Positions 12,870-20,874 of a DNA stretch of 21,851 nt are shown piece by piece (within the stretch, counting starts at the first letter, position 1; every line of letters begins with the position of its first letter). Source of the DNA: Patescibacteria group bacterium. GTDB lineage: Bacteria > Patescibacteriota > Patescibacteriia > XYB2-FULL-38-15. Position numbers and translations under genes: made by a program. The stretch spans positions 1 through 21,851 of the forward strand of contig JAHIRI010000022.1 of the NCBI GenBank assembly GCA_018818855.1, given 5' to 3'. Below the pieces are notes generated by a model. It was not told the DNA's origin. It was given only the letters and a program-made list of their open reading frames with translations, and did no database searches.

Positions 12870-15587
12870 ATGGGATTCTTGGAAAAAATATTCGGTGATC
12901 CGAACAAGGAAATCATAGAGAAAATACAGCCGATTATTGATAAGATCAACGAACTCGAAGCAAAATTCGAGTCGTTTTCTTTTGAAGAATTAAGAGAGAT
13001 GACGGGAAAGTTTAAGGAGCGGCTGATGAAGAATGAAACCTTAGATGATATTTTGCCCGAAGCTTTTGCCGTGGTGCGCGAGGTGGCAAAACGAGTTTTG
13101 GGCCAGAGACATTTTGACGCGCAGCTTATCGGTGGCGTTGTTTTGCATCGTGGGCAAATTGCGGAAATGAAAACTGGTGAAGGAAAAACTTTGACTGCCA
13201 CTCTGGCAGTGTACTTGAACGCGCTGCCCCGTAAGGGAGTTCATGTCGTTACTGTGAACGATTATTTGGCAAAAAGAGACGCGGTTTGGATGGGGCAGAT
13301 TTATAACGCGTTGGGTTTAACGATCGGCTGCATCCAGCATGACGCAGCATTTTTGTATGATCAAAAATACAATCCGGAAAGCGAAGCAAAAGATGAAGAG
13401 CGCGACAAACTCGGGAGTTTTAAAGTTGTCCAGGAATTTTTGCGGCCGGTCCCGAGAAAAGATGCTTACGCCGCAGATATTCTTTACGGCACGAATAATG
13501 AATTTGGTTTTGATTATTTGCGCGACAACATGGTGACGAGTTTGGAAAATATGGTTGGGCGCGAATTGAATTACGCGATTATTGATGAGGTTGATAGCAT
13601 TTTGATTGATGAAGCTCGGACCCCTTTGATTATTTCCGCGCCGGCCGAGGAGTCAGGAGATCTTTACGCGAAATTTTCCGTACTGGTGCGGCGCCTTAAA
13701 GAAAACGAAGATTACAATATTGATGAAAAAATGCGCGCTGCGACTTTGACTGAAGCGGGTATTGCCAAAATGGAAAAATGGCTTGGCGTGGAAAATATTT
13801 ATACTTCGGGCGGCATTACCATGGTTCATCATATTGAGCAGGCTCTGCGCGCCGAAACTTTGTTTAAACGCGATCGGGATTACGTTGTCCGCGAAGGTGA
13901 GGTAATAATTGTTGATGAGTTTACCGGACGATTGATGGTTGGTCGGCGTTACAGCGAAGGCTTGCACCAGGCAATTGAAGCCAAAGAAGGCGTGCGCGTT
14001 CGCGAAGAATCAAAAACTTTGGCCACTGTCACTTTTCAAAATTTATTCCGGCTTTATGGGAAACTGGCTGGCATGACCGGCACCGCGCTTACTGAGGCGG
14101 AAGAATTTTCTAAAATTTATAATTTGGAAGTTATTTCTATTCCGACCAACAAGCCGATGATCCGTGAGGATTTGCCTGATCGGATTTATCGAACTGAACA
14201 AGGAAAATTTGCGGCCGTAGTCCGAGAAATAAAAGAGCACTATGAAAAGGGACAGCCGGTTTTGGTCGGTACGATTTCTATTGAAAAAAATGAACTTTTA
14301 AGCCAGATGCTTGAGCGCGAAGGTGTGCCGCATCAGGTTTTAAATGCCAAACATCACGAAAAAGAAGCGGAAATTATTGCCCAAGCCGGGAGGCGGGGAG
14401 CCGTGACGGTCGCGACAAATATGGCTGGACGTGGTGTCGATATTATTTTGGGCGGAAATCCAGCTGATCCTGAAGAAGCAAAAAAAGTTCGGGAATTCGG
14501 CGGACTCCATATTTTAGGAACTGAACGCCATGATTCTCGTAGAATTGATAATCAGCTGCGCGGCCGTGCTGGACGCCAAGGCGATCCTGGTTCATCACAA
14601 TTTTATCTTTCTCTTGAAGATGATTTGATGAGAATTTTTGCTGGTGATCGGCTAAAGGGTTTGATGACGCGGCTTAATATGCCGGAAGATATGCCGATTG
14701 AAAACAAGATAGTGTCCCGCTCGCTTGAATCGGCACAGCGTCGCGTGGAAGGACACAATTTTGACATCAGAAAACATTTGCTTGATTATGACGATGTTTT
14801 GAATAAGCATCGCGAAGTGATTTATAAAAAACGCCGTGACATTTTGGCGGCGGGAAATAGTAAAGATAAAGTTTTGGAAATGATTGAAGATGAAATTGAG
14901 CAAGTTGTTTTGTTCCATACCGCTTCGGAACAAGAAGGGGATTGGAATTTGGAAGAAATTTATGAAGTAGTTAGCACGATTTTTTCGGTCGCTCCGGAAA
15001 CGCGGATTAAAATGGATGACATCCGCCGCTGGGCTGGAGACAAAGCGCATGACGCGGCGGTACGTACTCGTATCATTGAATATTTGATGGAGTTAGCGCG
15101 CGCGGCTTATGAAAATTTAGAAAAGAGAATTTCCGAGCAGGCGGAAAAAATCAATCAGGACGGAGAAAAAATTATGCGCCAAATTGAGCGCGCGATGATG
15201 CTTCGGGCGATTGATTCTCTTTGGGTTGATCATTTAAGTGCGGTTGATTATTTGCGCACCGGCATCGGCCTTCGCGGCTATGGTCAGCATGATCCGCTTG
15301 TTGAATATAAAAAAGAAACATACAGAATGTTCCAGGAATTGATGCATTTGATAAATCGGGAAGTTGTTTACAATGTTTATAAAGTTGGGTTGGAGACAAA
15401 AACCGCGCCGTCGCTTTTGGAACGTCAGGGTGTTAAAATGTCCGCGCCGGCAAAAGAAGGCGACAGTCGAAATCAGGCCGTTGATATCAAGGCCAAGCCG
15501 CGCACAGCTGAAGGAGAAAAAATCGGCAGAAATGATCCGTGCCCTTGCGGCAGCGGGGAAAAGTATAAAAAGTGTTGTGGGAAATAA
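12870..15587 (+). CDS. secA: Preprotein translocase ATPase SecA
   Basis: SecA is the motor that pushes unfolded secretory proteins through SecYEG. The 905-residue protein has every expected block. The N-terminus is MGFLEKIFGDPNKE. The Walker A motif EMKTGEGKTL lies near residue 100 and the Walker B/DEAD region IIDEVDSILIDEARTPLI near 238. The preprotein cross-linking domain follows, and GRAGRQGDPGSSQFYLSLED lies in the second motor domain near 564. The helical scaffold and wing carry RAIDSLWVDHLSAVDYLR. The C-terminal zinc knuckle has Cys891, Cys893, Cys902 and Cys903 in CPCGSGEKYKKCC, which binds SecB or ribosomes in other bacteria. It is the first gene of the block leading to secD and secF. 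Confidence 0.98.
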   Translation: MGFLEKIFGDPNKEIIEKIQPIIDKINELEAKFESFSFEELREMTGKFKERLMKNETLDDILPEAFAVVREVAKRVLGQRHFDAQLIGGVVLHRGQIAEMKTGEGKTLTATLAVYLNALPRKGVHVVTVNDYLAKRDAVWMGQIYNALGLTIGCIQHDAAFLYDQKYNPESEAKDEERDKLGSFKVVQEFLRPVPRKDAYAADILYGTNNEFGFDYLRDNMVTSLENMVGRELNYAIIDEVDSILIDEARTPLIISAPAEESGDLYAKFSVLVRRLKENEDYNIDEKMRAATLTEAGIAKMEKWLGVENIYTSGGITMVHHIEQALRAETLFKRDRDYVVREGEVIIVDEFTGRLMVGRRYSEGLHQAIEAKEGVRVREESKTLATVTFQNLFRLYGKLAGMTGTALTEAEEFSKIYNLEVISIPTNKPMIREDLPDRIYRTEQGKFAAVVREIKEHYEKGQPVLVGTISIEKNELLSQMLEREGVPHQVLNAKHHEKEAEIIAQAGRRGAVTVATNMAGRGVDIILGGNPADPEEAKKVREFGGLHILGTERHDSRRIDNQLRGRAGRQGDPGSSQFYLSLEDDLMRIFAGDRLKGLMTRLNMPEDMPIENKIVSRSLESAQRRVEGHNFDIRKHLLDYDDVLNKHREVIYKKRRDILAAGNSKDKVLEMIEDEIEQVVLFHTASEQEGDWNLEEIYEVVSTIFSVAPETRIKMDDIRRWAGDKAHDAAVRTRIIEYLMELARAAYENLEKRISEQAEKINQDGEKIMRQIERAMMLRAIDSLWVDHLSAVDYLRTGIGLRGYGQHDPLVEYKKETYRMFQELMHLINREVVYNVYKVGLETKTAPSLLERQGVKMSAPAKEGDSRNQAVDIKAKPRTAEGEKIGRNDPCPCGSGEKYKKCCGK

Positions 15588-15597
15588 GTTAAAATTT

Positions 15598-15885
15598 ATG
15601 TCAGAAAAATTTGAAAGGCCAGAAATCGAGAGCCCGGAAAGGGCGTTATCTCCAGAAGAAGTCGAGCAGTTAGGTGGAGACATGACGGAGTATGCAGATG
15701 GCTTACGGACAAGAATTGAGGAAATAAAAATTGAGTTAAGTGACCCGGCAGTTGAGGCGAGCCGCGCAGAAGCGCTTCGCGTTGAAATGACCGAGTTAAA
15801 TGAACAAATGGAAGGCCTTGATGGGTTTGTGTCGGATATTGAACAAGAGCGTTATGAAGAGATTGTGGTAAAACCAGGGCGATAG
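15598..15885 (+). CDS. Small acidic coiled-coil protein between secA and secD (95 aa)
   Basis: I do not recognise this protein. The start at 15598 is the first ATG after the secA stop (10 bases away) and gives MSEKFERPEIESPERALSPE. An upstream in-frame extension would read through secA in another frame and is rejected. It is strongly acidic, with Glu-rich heptad-like stretches from about residue 30 to 88 suggesting a single helical hairpin or coiled coil. There is no membrane segment, signal peptide or cysteine. Its place between secA and secD suggests co-expression with the export machinery, but a functional link is only inference. A promoter candidate for secD follows at 15892. Confidence 0.7.
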   Translation: MSEKFERPEIESPERALSPEEVEQLGGDMTEYADGLRTRIEEIKIELSDPAVEASRAEALRVEMTELNEQMEGLDGFVSDIEQERYEEIVVKPGR

Positions 15886-15891
15886 GGCCAC

Positions 15892-15920
15892 TTTACACTT
15901 TAATCCATTTGCGCTAAACT
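15892..15920 (+). promoter_or_regulatory. Candidate promoter of secD-secF
   Basis: TTTACA (15892-15897), 17-base spacer, TAAACT (15915-15920). An AGGAGG lies 16 bases before the secD ATG, which is longer than optimal, but no in-frame start exists closer because a TAA lies 6 bases upstream of the ATG. Confidence 0.5.
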
Positions 15921-15957
15921 CATAAAATATCCACAAGGAGGATAATTTTTTTAATCT

Positions 15958-18018
15958 ATGAACAAAATCAAAAGATTCTTCGCAAACGCGAGAAAAAATC
16001 TATTTACAACTGCCAGAGCCAAAGTTTGGTGGCTCATTATTTTAATTCTGGCTATCACAATGCTCGCCGGATTCTTGAATTATCCAAGTTATTATGATAA
16101 AGGAGTGGACTGGTTGAAGAAAACGACCGGAATTAGCCTACCGCAATTTTACAAATTACCATTTCGTTTGGGCTTAGATTTGCAGGGCGGAACGCATTTG
16201 ATTTATGAAGCCGACACTTCAGCAATTCCAGATAAAGATCGTGACGATGCGCTTGAAGGTGTGCGAGACGTGATTGAACGCCGCGTGAACGCGTTTGGCG
16301 TGGCCGAGCCGGTTGTCCAGACAACAAACGCCGGAGCGAGCCAGCGGGTGATCGTGGAATTGGCCGGGATTAAAGATGTATCAGAGGCCATTAAGATGAT
16401 TGGTGAAACGCCGCTTTTGGAATTTAAAGAACAAGCCGTTCCGGCTGAAACAGAATTAACTGCTGACCAGAAAAAGGAAATGAATGATTATAATGCCGCG
16501 GCCAAAAAAACGGCAAATGAAGTTTTGAAAAAAGCCCGGGCGCGCGATGCGGATTTTGCTGCTTTAGTTCAGGAATATTCTACTGATGAGGCGACAAAAG
16601 CGGTCGGCGGCGATTTAGGATTTATCACAAAGAATGGAATATACGCAGATTTATATGACGATGCGGCAAAACTTAAAGTTGGCGGGGTAAGCGGCCTGAT
16701 TGAAACTGATGAAAATATCGGCATTATTAAATTGGAGGCGACACAGGATTCAAAAGAAGCAAAAGCAAATCATCTTTTAATTTGTTGGGAAGGAGCGCAA
16801 AGTTGTGCAGGTGATTTATCAAAAGAAGATGCCAAGAAAAAAATTGATGAATTGAAAGCGCAGGCGACGGCGGAAAATTTTATTGATTTGGTCAAGGCGA
16901 ATTCCACTGAACCGGGCGCCGCATCTTCCGGCGGTGATCTCGGATGGTTTGGAAAAGATATGATGGTAAAACCGTTTGAAGAAGCAGCGTTTTCTCTGAA
17001 GGTCGGAGAAATTTCAGATGTTATTGAAACGCAATTTGGATATCACTTGATTTATAAAACAGATGAAAAAATTATAAAAGAATACCGCGTTTCAAGAATT
17101 TTGATTGATAAAAAAACAAAAGCGGAAATTTTGCCGCCGGCCGAGGAATGGGCTTATACCGGACTCACGGGGAAACAGTTAGTGCGCGCCCAAGTTCAGT
17201 TTGATCCAAACACTAACGCGCCGGAAATAAGTTTGGAATTTAATGATGAAGGAAAAAAATTATTTGGTGAAATTACCGAGCGAAATGTCGGTAAACCAGT
17301 CGCCATTCTACTGGACGGCGAGCCAATTTCCGTTCCGCGGGTAAATGAGGCGATCAAAGAAGGCAAGGCGGTTATCAGCGGAAGTTTTACAATTCCTGAA
17401 GCAAAACTTTTGGCGCAGCGTTTGAACGCCGGCGCTCTGCCTGTGCCGATTAATTTGATTAGTCAGGAAACAATTGGTGCGGCGCTTGGTCAAGAATCGG
17501 TAGCAAGAAGTTTAATTGCCGGGTTACTTGGATTTTTGGCAGTTATTATCTTTATGATTTTGTATTATCGATTGCCCGGATTTTTATCCGCCCTGTCTTT
17601 GATTTTCTACGCCGCTTTGGTTCTCGCTCTTTTCAAATTGATTCCTGTCACATTGACCTTGGCTGGCATTGCCGGTTTTGTTTTGTCAGTCGGTATGGCC
17701 GTGGACGCGAACGTCCTGATTTTTGAAAGATTGAAAGAAGAATTACGGCTCGGAAAACCATTGGGTTCGGCGATTGACGAGGGGTTCCGGCGTGCCTGGC
17801 CTTCAATTCGCGATGGCAATCTTACAACTTTAATTTCTTGTTTAGTTTTGTTCTGGTTTTCCACAAGCATGATCAAGGGTTTTGCCCTGACTCTTTCGGT
17901 TGGTGTGATAATGAGTTTGTTTTCAGCTCTATTTATTACGCGGACATTTTTGAATTTTGTTGCGCCATGGTTCCAGGGTAAGAGCACGCGGTTATTTGGT
18001 GTGAAAAATAAAAAGTAA
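15958..18018 (+). CDS. secD: Protein translocase subunit SecD with inserted parvulin (PpiC-type) domains
   Basis: SecD with SecF uses the proton gradient to help pull proteins out of the Sec channel. At 686 residues it is far longer than a minimal SecD (~400-450). There is one N-terminal membrane helix (about 23-41). The first periplasmic domain holds the D1 motif LGLDLQGGTHL (71-81) and the segment up to about residue 157. SecD resumes near 405 and ends with five membrane helices, including the motif GMAVDANVLIFERLKEE (579-595) with the proton-relay Asp583. Between lie two PpiC-like units. Unit 1 (about 183-262) has DFAALVQEYSTD and GGDLGF but no terminal GYH. Unit 2 (about 268-368) has NHLLICW, GGDLGWFGK, FEEAAFSLKVGEISDVI and TQFGYHLIY, keeping the parvulin His272 and His363. 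secF follows by 19 bases. Confidence 0.95.
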   Translation: MNKIKRFFANARKNLFTTARAKVWWLIILILAITMLAGFLNYPSYYDKGVDWLKKTTGISLPQFYKLPFRLGLDLQGGTHLIYEADTSAIPDKDRDDALEGVRDVIERRVNAFGVAEPVVQTTNAGASQRVIVELAGIKDVSEAIKMIGETPLLEFKEQAVPAETELTADQKKEMNDYNAAAKKTANEVLKKARARDADFAALVQEYSTDEATKAVGGDLGFITKNGIYADLYDDAAKLKVGGVSGLIETDENIGIIKLEATQDSKEAKANHLLICWEGAQSCAGDLSKEDAKKKIDELKAQATAENFIDLVKANSTEPGAASSGGDLGWFGKDMMVKPFEEAAFSLKVGEISDVIETQFGYHLIYKTDEKIIKEYRVSRILIDKKTKAEILPPAEEWAYTGLTGKQLVRAQVQFDPNTNAPEISLEFNDEGKKLFGEITERNVGKPVAILLDGEPISVPRVNEAIKEGKAVISGSFTIPEAKLLAQRLNAGALPVPINLISQETIGAALGQESVARSLIAGLLGFLAVIIFMILYYRLPGFLSALSLIFYAALVLALFKLIPVTLTLAGIAGFVLSVGMAVDANVLIFERLKEELRLGKPLGSAIDEGFRRAWPSIRDGNLTTLISCLVLFWFSTSMIKGFALTLSVGVIMSLFSALFITRTFLNFVAPWFQGKSTRLFGVKNKK

Positions 18019-18037
18019 TTAATTTGAATTTATAAAT

Positions 18038-18940
18038 ATGGTTAACATTATTGGACACAGAAAATTATGGCTTGTAATCGCGGGCGCGCTTGTTGTAGCG
18101 TCTGTTGTAGCGGTCGCTCTTTGGGGGTTGAAATTCGGTATTGATTTTACCGGCGGTTCGCTTCTGGAATTATCTTTTAAAAACCGTCCTGTGACAACGG
18201 ATTTAGCTTCTGATCTCGCGAGTTTTGGCGCAGAAAATGTCAGTATTCAGCCAGTGGGAGAAAGTGGCGTGCTTTTGCGGTTTAAGTCAGTTGATGAGCC
18301 GAGACATCAGGAAATTTTAAAACATCTTGGAGAAAAATTTGGTGAAATGGAAGAAAAGAGATTTGAATCTATTGGTCCGACGATTGGCAAAGAATTGCGG
18401 ACAAAGGCGATTTATTCCATGATTATTGTTTTGATTTGTATTATTATTTATATCGCCTGGGCTTTCAGAAAAGTTTCAAAACCAATGGCTTCCTGGAAGT
18501 ACGGCGTGATTGCGGTTTTGGTTTTGCTCCACGACGTCGGAATTCCGATCGGAATTTTCGCCATACTTGGAAGGTTTATGGGCGTGGAAGTGAATAGTAC
18601 TTTCGTCGCAGCGATTCTTACTATTTTAGGTTACTCTGTAAACGACACCATTGTGGTTTTTGATCGCGTCAGAGAAAATTTAATCCATGCCGGAGGTGAT
18701 TATGAAAATTTTGACAAGACTGTAAATGAAAGTGTTAATCAAACTTTCGCGCGTTCGATCAATACAACTCTCACGACCCTGCTTGCGCTCGTGGCCATAT
18801 TTTTCTGGGGAGGGGAGTCAGTAAAATATTTTGCCCTGGCTTTGATTATCGGTATTGGTTTGGGCGCGTATTCCTCAATTTTTATCGCGAGTCCAGCACT
18901 TGTTTTATGGGAAGAACTGACTGTCCGGAAAAGAAGATAG
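18038..18940 (+). CDS. secF: Protein translocase subunit SecF
   Basis: This is the partner of SecD in the membrane. The 300-residue length is typical. The first membrane helix (about 9-29) is followed by the signature GLKFGIDFTGGSLLELSF and a periplasmic P4-like domain. IGPTIGKELRTKAIYSMI leads into the second helix. The family motif ILGYSVNDTIVVFDRVREN contains the conserved Asp. INTTLTTLLALVAIFFWGG completes the SecF core. Six membrane helices in total. It follows secD by 19 bases with no ribosome binding site, so translation is probably coupled or leader-independent. A terminator follows at 18962. It shows no parvulin insertion, unlike its partner. Confidence 0.97.
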   Translation: MVNIIGHRKLWLVIAGALVVASVVAVALWGLKFGIDFTGGSLLELSFKNRPVTTDLASDLASFGAENVSIQPVGESGVLLRFKSVDEPRHQEILKHLGEKFGEMEEKRFESIGPTIGKELRTKAIYSMIIVLICIIIYIAWAFRKVSKPMASWKYGVIAVLVLLHDVGIPIGIFAILGRFMGVEVNSTFVAAILTILGYSVNDTIVVFDRVRENLIHAGGDYENFDKTVNESVNQTFARSINTTLTTLLALVAIFFWGGESVKYFALALIIGIGLGAYSSIFIASPALVLWEELTVRKRR

Positions 18941-18961
18941 CTTTTTAAAGACAGGTTTTGC

Positions 18962-18999
18962 AGACGTCCGACAAAATTACGCCGGGCGTTTTTGTTTTT
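18962..18999 (+). terminator. Terminator of the sec block
   Basis: AGACGTCC (18962-18969) pairs with GGGCGTTT (from 18984) with G-T wobbles and a 14-base loop. It is followed by the T-rich run TTTTTGTTTTT. It lies 21 bases past the secF stop. Confidence 0.65.
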
Positions 19000-19028
19000 A
19001 GAAAATTATTTGATGTGGATAACTTTAT

Positions 19029-19057
19029 TTGACAATGTTTTGGGGTAATGGTATTTT
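19029..19057 (+). promoter_or_regulatory. Promoter of the copper operon
   Basis: TTGACA (19029-19034), 17-base spacer, TATTTT (19052-19057). The CsoR-type operator begins 2 bases after the -10 box, so repressor binding would block initiation. Confidence 0.75.
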
Positions 19058-19058
19058 A

Positions 19059-19083
19059 TACCCAGACCCCCTGGGTGGGGGTA
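19059..19083. promoter_or_regulatory. CsoR-type copper operator
   Basis: The inverted repeat ACCCCCTGGGTGGGGGT (19066-19082) has two 6-base arms and a 5-base centre. It overlaps a second repeat, CCCAG-N5-CTGGG (19061-19075), and the whole is bounded by TACCC and GGGTA. G/C-tract palindromes of the TACCCC...GGGGTA kind are the known operators of CsoR repressors. It sits at the transcription start of csoR, implying autoregulation. Confidence 0.82.
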
Positions 19084-19113
19084 GGAGAAATCTAAAAGTT
19101 AATTTAAAAAATT

Positions 19114-19392
19114 ATGAAACAGAATGTTAAGAAAGAGTGTTTAAAAAGAATGAATTATTTGAGGGGACATTTGGAAGGTGTCAGAAAAATGATTGAGAAA
19201 GACTCTTATTGTATTGACATCATTAAACAAAACAAGGGAGTGATCAACGCCTTGCACAAAGTTAATGAGCTGATTTTGGGAGGGCATTTTGATACCTGCA
19301 TAATTGGCGCGGCGCTTGGAAGGAATAAGAAAAAACAACATGGCATGGTAAAGGAATTGATGGGAATTTATAAAACAAGTAACAAAATTTAG
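19114..19392 (+). CDS. csoR: CsoR-family copper-sensing repressor
   Basis: This 92-residue all-helical DUF156/CsoR protein binds its operator as a tetramer and releases it on binding Cu(I). Family features are KRMNYLRGHLEGVRKMIE in helix 1 and the Cys-His-Cys copper ligands Cys33 (SYCIDI), His58 and Cys62 (GGHFDTC), which match Cys36-His61-Cys65 of the Mycobacterium protein in spacing. Retention of all three argues for a copper sensor rather than an RcnR (Ni/Co) or CstR (persulfide) relative. It lies directly downstream of the operator at 19059 and upstream of two copper-handling genes, with which it probably forms one transcript. There is no Shine-Dalgarno close to the ATG. Confidence 0.93.
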   Translation: MKQNVKKECLKRMNYLRGHLEGVRKMIEKDSYCIDIIKQNKGVINALHKVNELILGGHFDTCIIGAALGRNKKKQHGMVKELMGIYKTSNKI

Positions 19393-19460
19393 TACGTAAA
19401 AATCGCGTCTCAACCGCGGCGCCGGAAATGCCAACGCGCATAAAAACGCACTAACAATTT

Positions 19461-20843
19461 ATGTCAAAAAATATAGTTTTTAAAATATCGGGAATGCACT
19501 GTCAGAGTTGCAAGACACTTTTGGAAATGGAAATTAAAAGTGTGCCCGGCGTGAAAAATGTAAAAGTTGATTATATTTCTGGCAAAGCAGAAGTAGAAGT
19601 AGAACCGGGTGAAAAATCAGCCTCAAGAGTTATTGATAAAATAAAAGAGCACGGTTATGGCGTGGAAGTCGTTAATGAGGATCAGTCTGGCGGCAAAAAA
19701 AGCGTGCCTCCAAAAAAAAGGGATGATTTTGAAATTAGGGTGGTGAAATACGTGTTGGTCGGTTTGGGGGCAGTATTACTTTTAGGAATATATTTTATTT
19801 TGGAAAAAAATGGAGCACTAGAGATTTTTTCCCGGCTTCAAGATAAAAATCTGGGTTATGGCTTATTGTTTATAATTGGGCTTCTTGCCAGTTTTCATTG
19901 CGTTGGAATGTGCGGCGGGCTTGTTGTTACATATACCGCTGGCCATTGTTTGGGCGTCGGCGACCGGAAAAATTTTCTGCCCCATTTTTATTATAATTTT
20001 GGACGAGTTATTTCTTATACTGTAATTGGAGCGATCCTGGGCGGCATCGGATCGTTTTTCGGGATAAATCCGGTTTTTTCCGGCATTTTGACTTTGTTCG
20101 CCGCGGTTTTTATGCTTGCGATGGGGGCGTCGCTTGTCCGGAATATTAACTTTATTGAAAAGATAAAATCAAAAATACCGGCGTTTATCGCCAAATATTT
20201 GTTTTCGCAGAAAAGGTCTGCAAAACCGAGAGGGCCGTTTTTCATCGGTTTGCTGAATGGTTTGATGCCTTGCGGGCCGCTTCAGGCAGTGCAATTTTAT
20301 GCGTTGGGGACAGGCCGCGTCTGGACCGGTGCGCTCTCCATGTTTTTCTTTGCCTTGGGTACATCTTTTCTTATGTTCGGATTCGGATATTTTATTTCTT
20401 CAATTTCCGGCGAGAGGATAAAAAAGATGATGAAAATTTCCGGCGTCGTGGTAATTCTTCTTGGTTTGTTCATGCTGAATCGTGGGCTTAGCAACTTCGG
20501 CATCGGTTTTCGCTCGCTCCTGCCAAGGCAGCAGACGGCTGCCGTTTCTCCCGGCGCGGATAAGTTGGCCGAGGGAGAATACCAGACGGTAAAAATGGAT
20601 TTGACTTATCGCGGTTACGTTCCGAATGTGTTATATGCTAAGAAGGGGATACCGGTGCGTTGGGTTATCAATGTTAAACAAATGAGTGGATGTACAAACG
20701 CGATTTTGGTGGAAAAATTTGGTATAAATCAAAATTTAAAAAACGGAGAAAATATTATTGAATTTACTCCGACGGAAATCGGTGAAATACCGTTTTCCTG
20801 TTGGATGAAAATGGTTTGGGGAAAATTTGTCGTGACTGATTAA
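19461..20843 (+). CDS. Copper-handling fusion: HMA domain + TauE/DsbD-like membrane core + cupredoxin
   Basis: The 460-residue protein has three parts. Residues 4-70 form a heavy-metal-associated domain with Cys14-x2-Cys17 in GMHCQSC. After a charged linker and one helix (about 93-114), residues 130-340 form a six-helix core of the TauE/SafE or DsbD-like (UreH) type. This core has paired motifs ASFHCVGMCGG (144-153) and NGLMPCGPLQA (266-276) that could pass a metal or electrons. Residues 375-460 form a cupredoxin-like domain with GYVPNVLYAKKG, Cys411 (MSGCTNA) and FSCWMKMVWG, giving probable copper ligands Cys447 and Met449. It is probably a membrane copper chaperone or transporter working with CsoR and CopA. 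The direction of transport, and on which side the end domains lie, cannot be read from sequence. Confidence 0.85.
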   Translation: MSKNIVFKISGMHCQSCKTLLEMEIKSVPGVKNVKVDYISGKAEVEVEPGEKSASRVIDKIKEHGYGVEVVNEDQSGGKKSVPPKKRDDFEIRVVKYVLVGLGAVLLLGIYFILEKNGALEIFSRLQDKNLGYGLLFIIGLLASFHCVGMCGGLVVTYTAGHCLGVGDRKNFLPHFYYNFGRVISYTVIGAILGGIGSFFGINPVFSGILTLFAAVFMLAMGASLVRNINFIEKIKSKIPAFIAKYLFSQKRSAKPRGPFFIGLLNGLMPCGPLQAVQFYALGTGRVWTGALSMFFFALGTSFLMFGFGYFISSISGERIKKMMKISGVVVILLGLFMLNRGLSNFGIGFRSLLPRQQTAAVSPGADKLAEGEYQTVKMDLTYRGYVPNVLYAKKGIPVRWVINVKQMSGCTNAILVEKFGINQNLKNGENIIEFTPTEIGEIPFSCWMKMVWGKFVVTD

Positions 20844-20874
20844 AGTTTTAGGTTTTATTAATAATTTAAAATAT

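Noticed and set aside
15364..15597. Upstream extension of the small ORF between secA and secD into secA
   Set aside because: This part overlaps the SecA C-terminus, including the zinc knuckle, in another frame; the ATG at 15598 gives a compositionally uniform acidic protein.
19014..19022. TGTGGATAA, a perfect reverse DnaA box, with weaker relatives (ATATCCAC) near 773 and 15928
   Set aside because: A single perfect site without clustering, an AT-rich unwinding region or dnaA/dnaN nearby does not support an origin; it may be chance.
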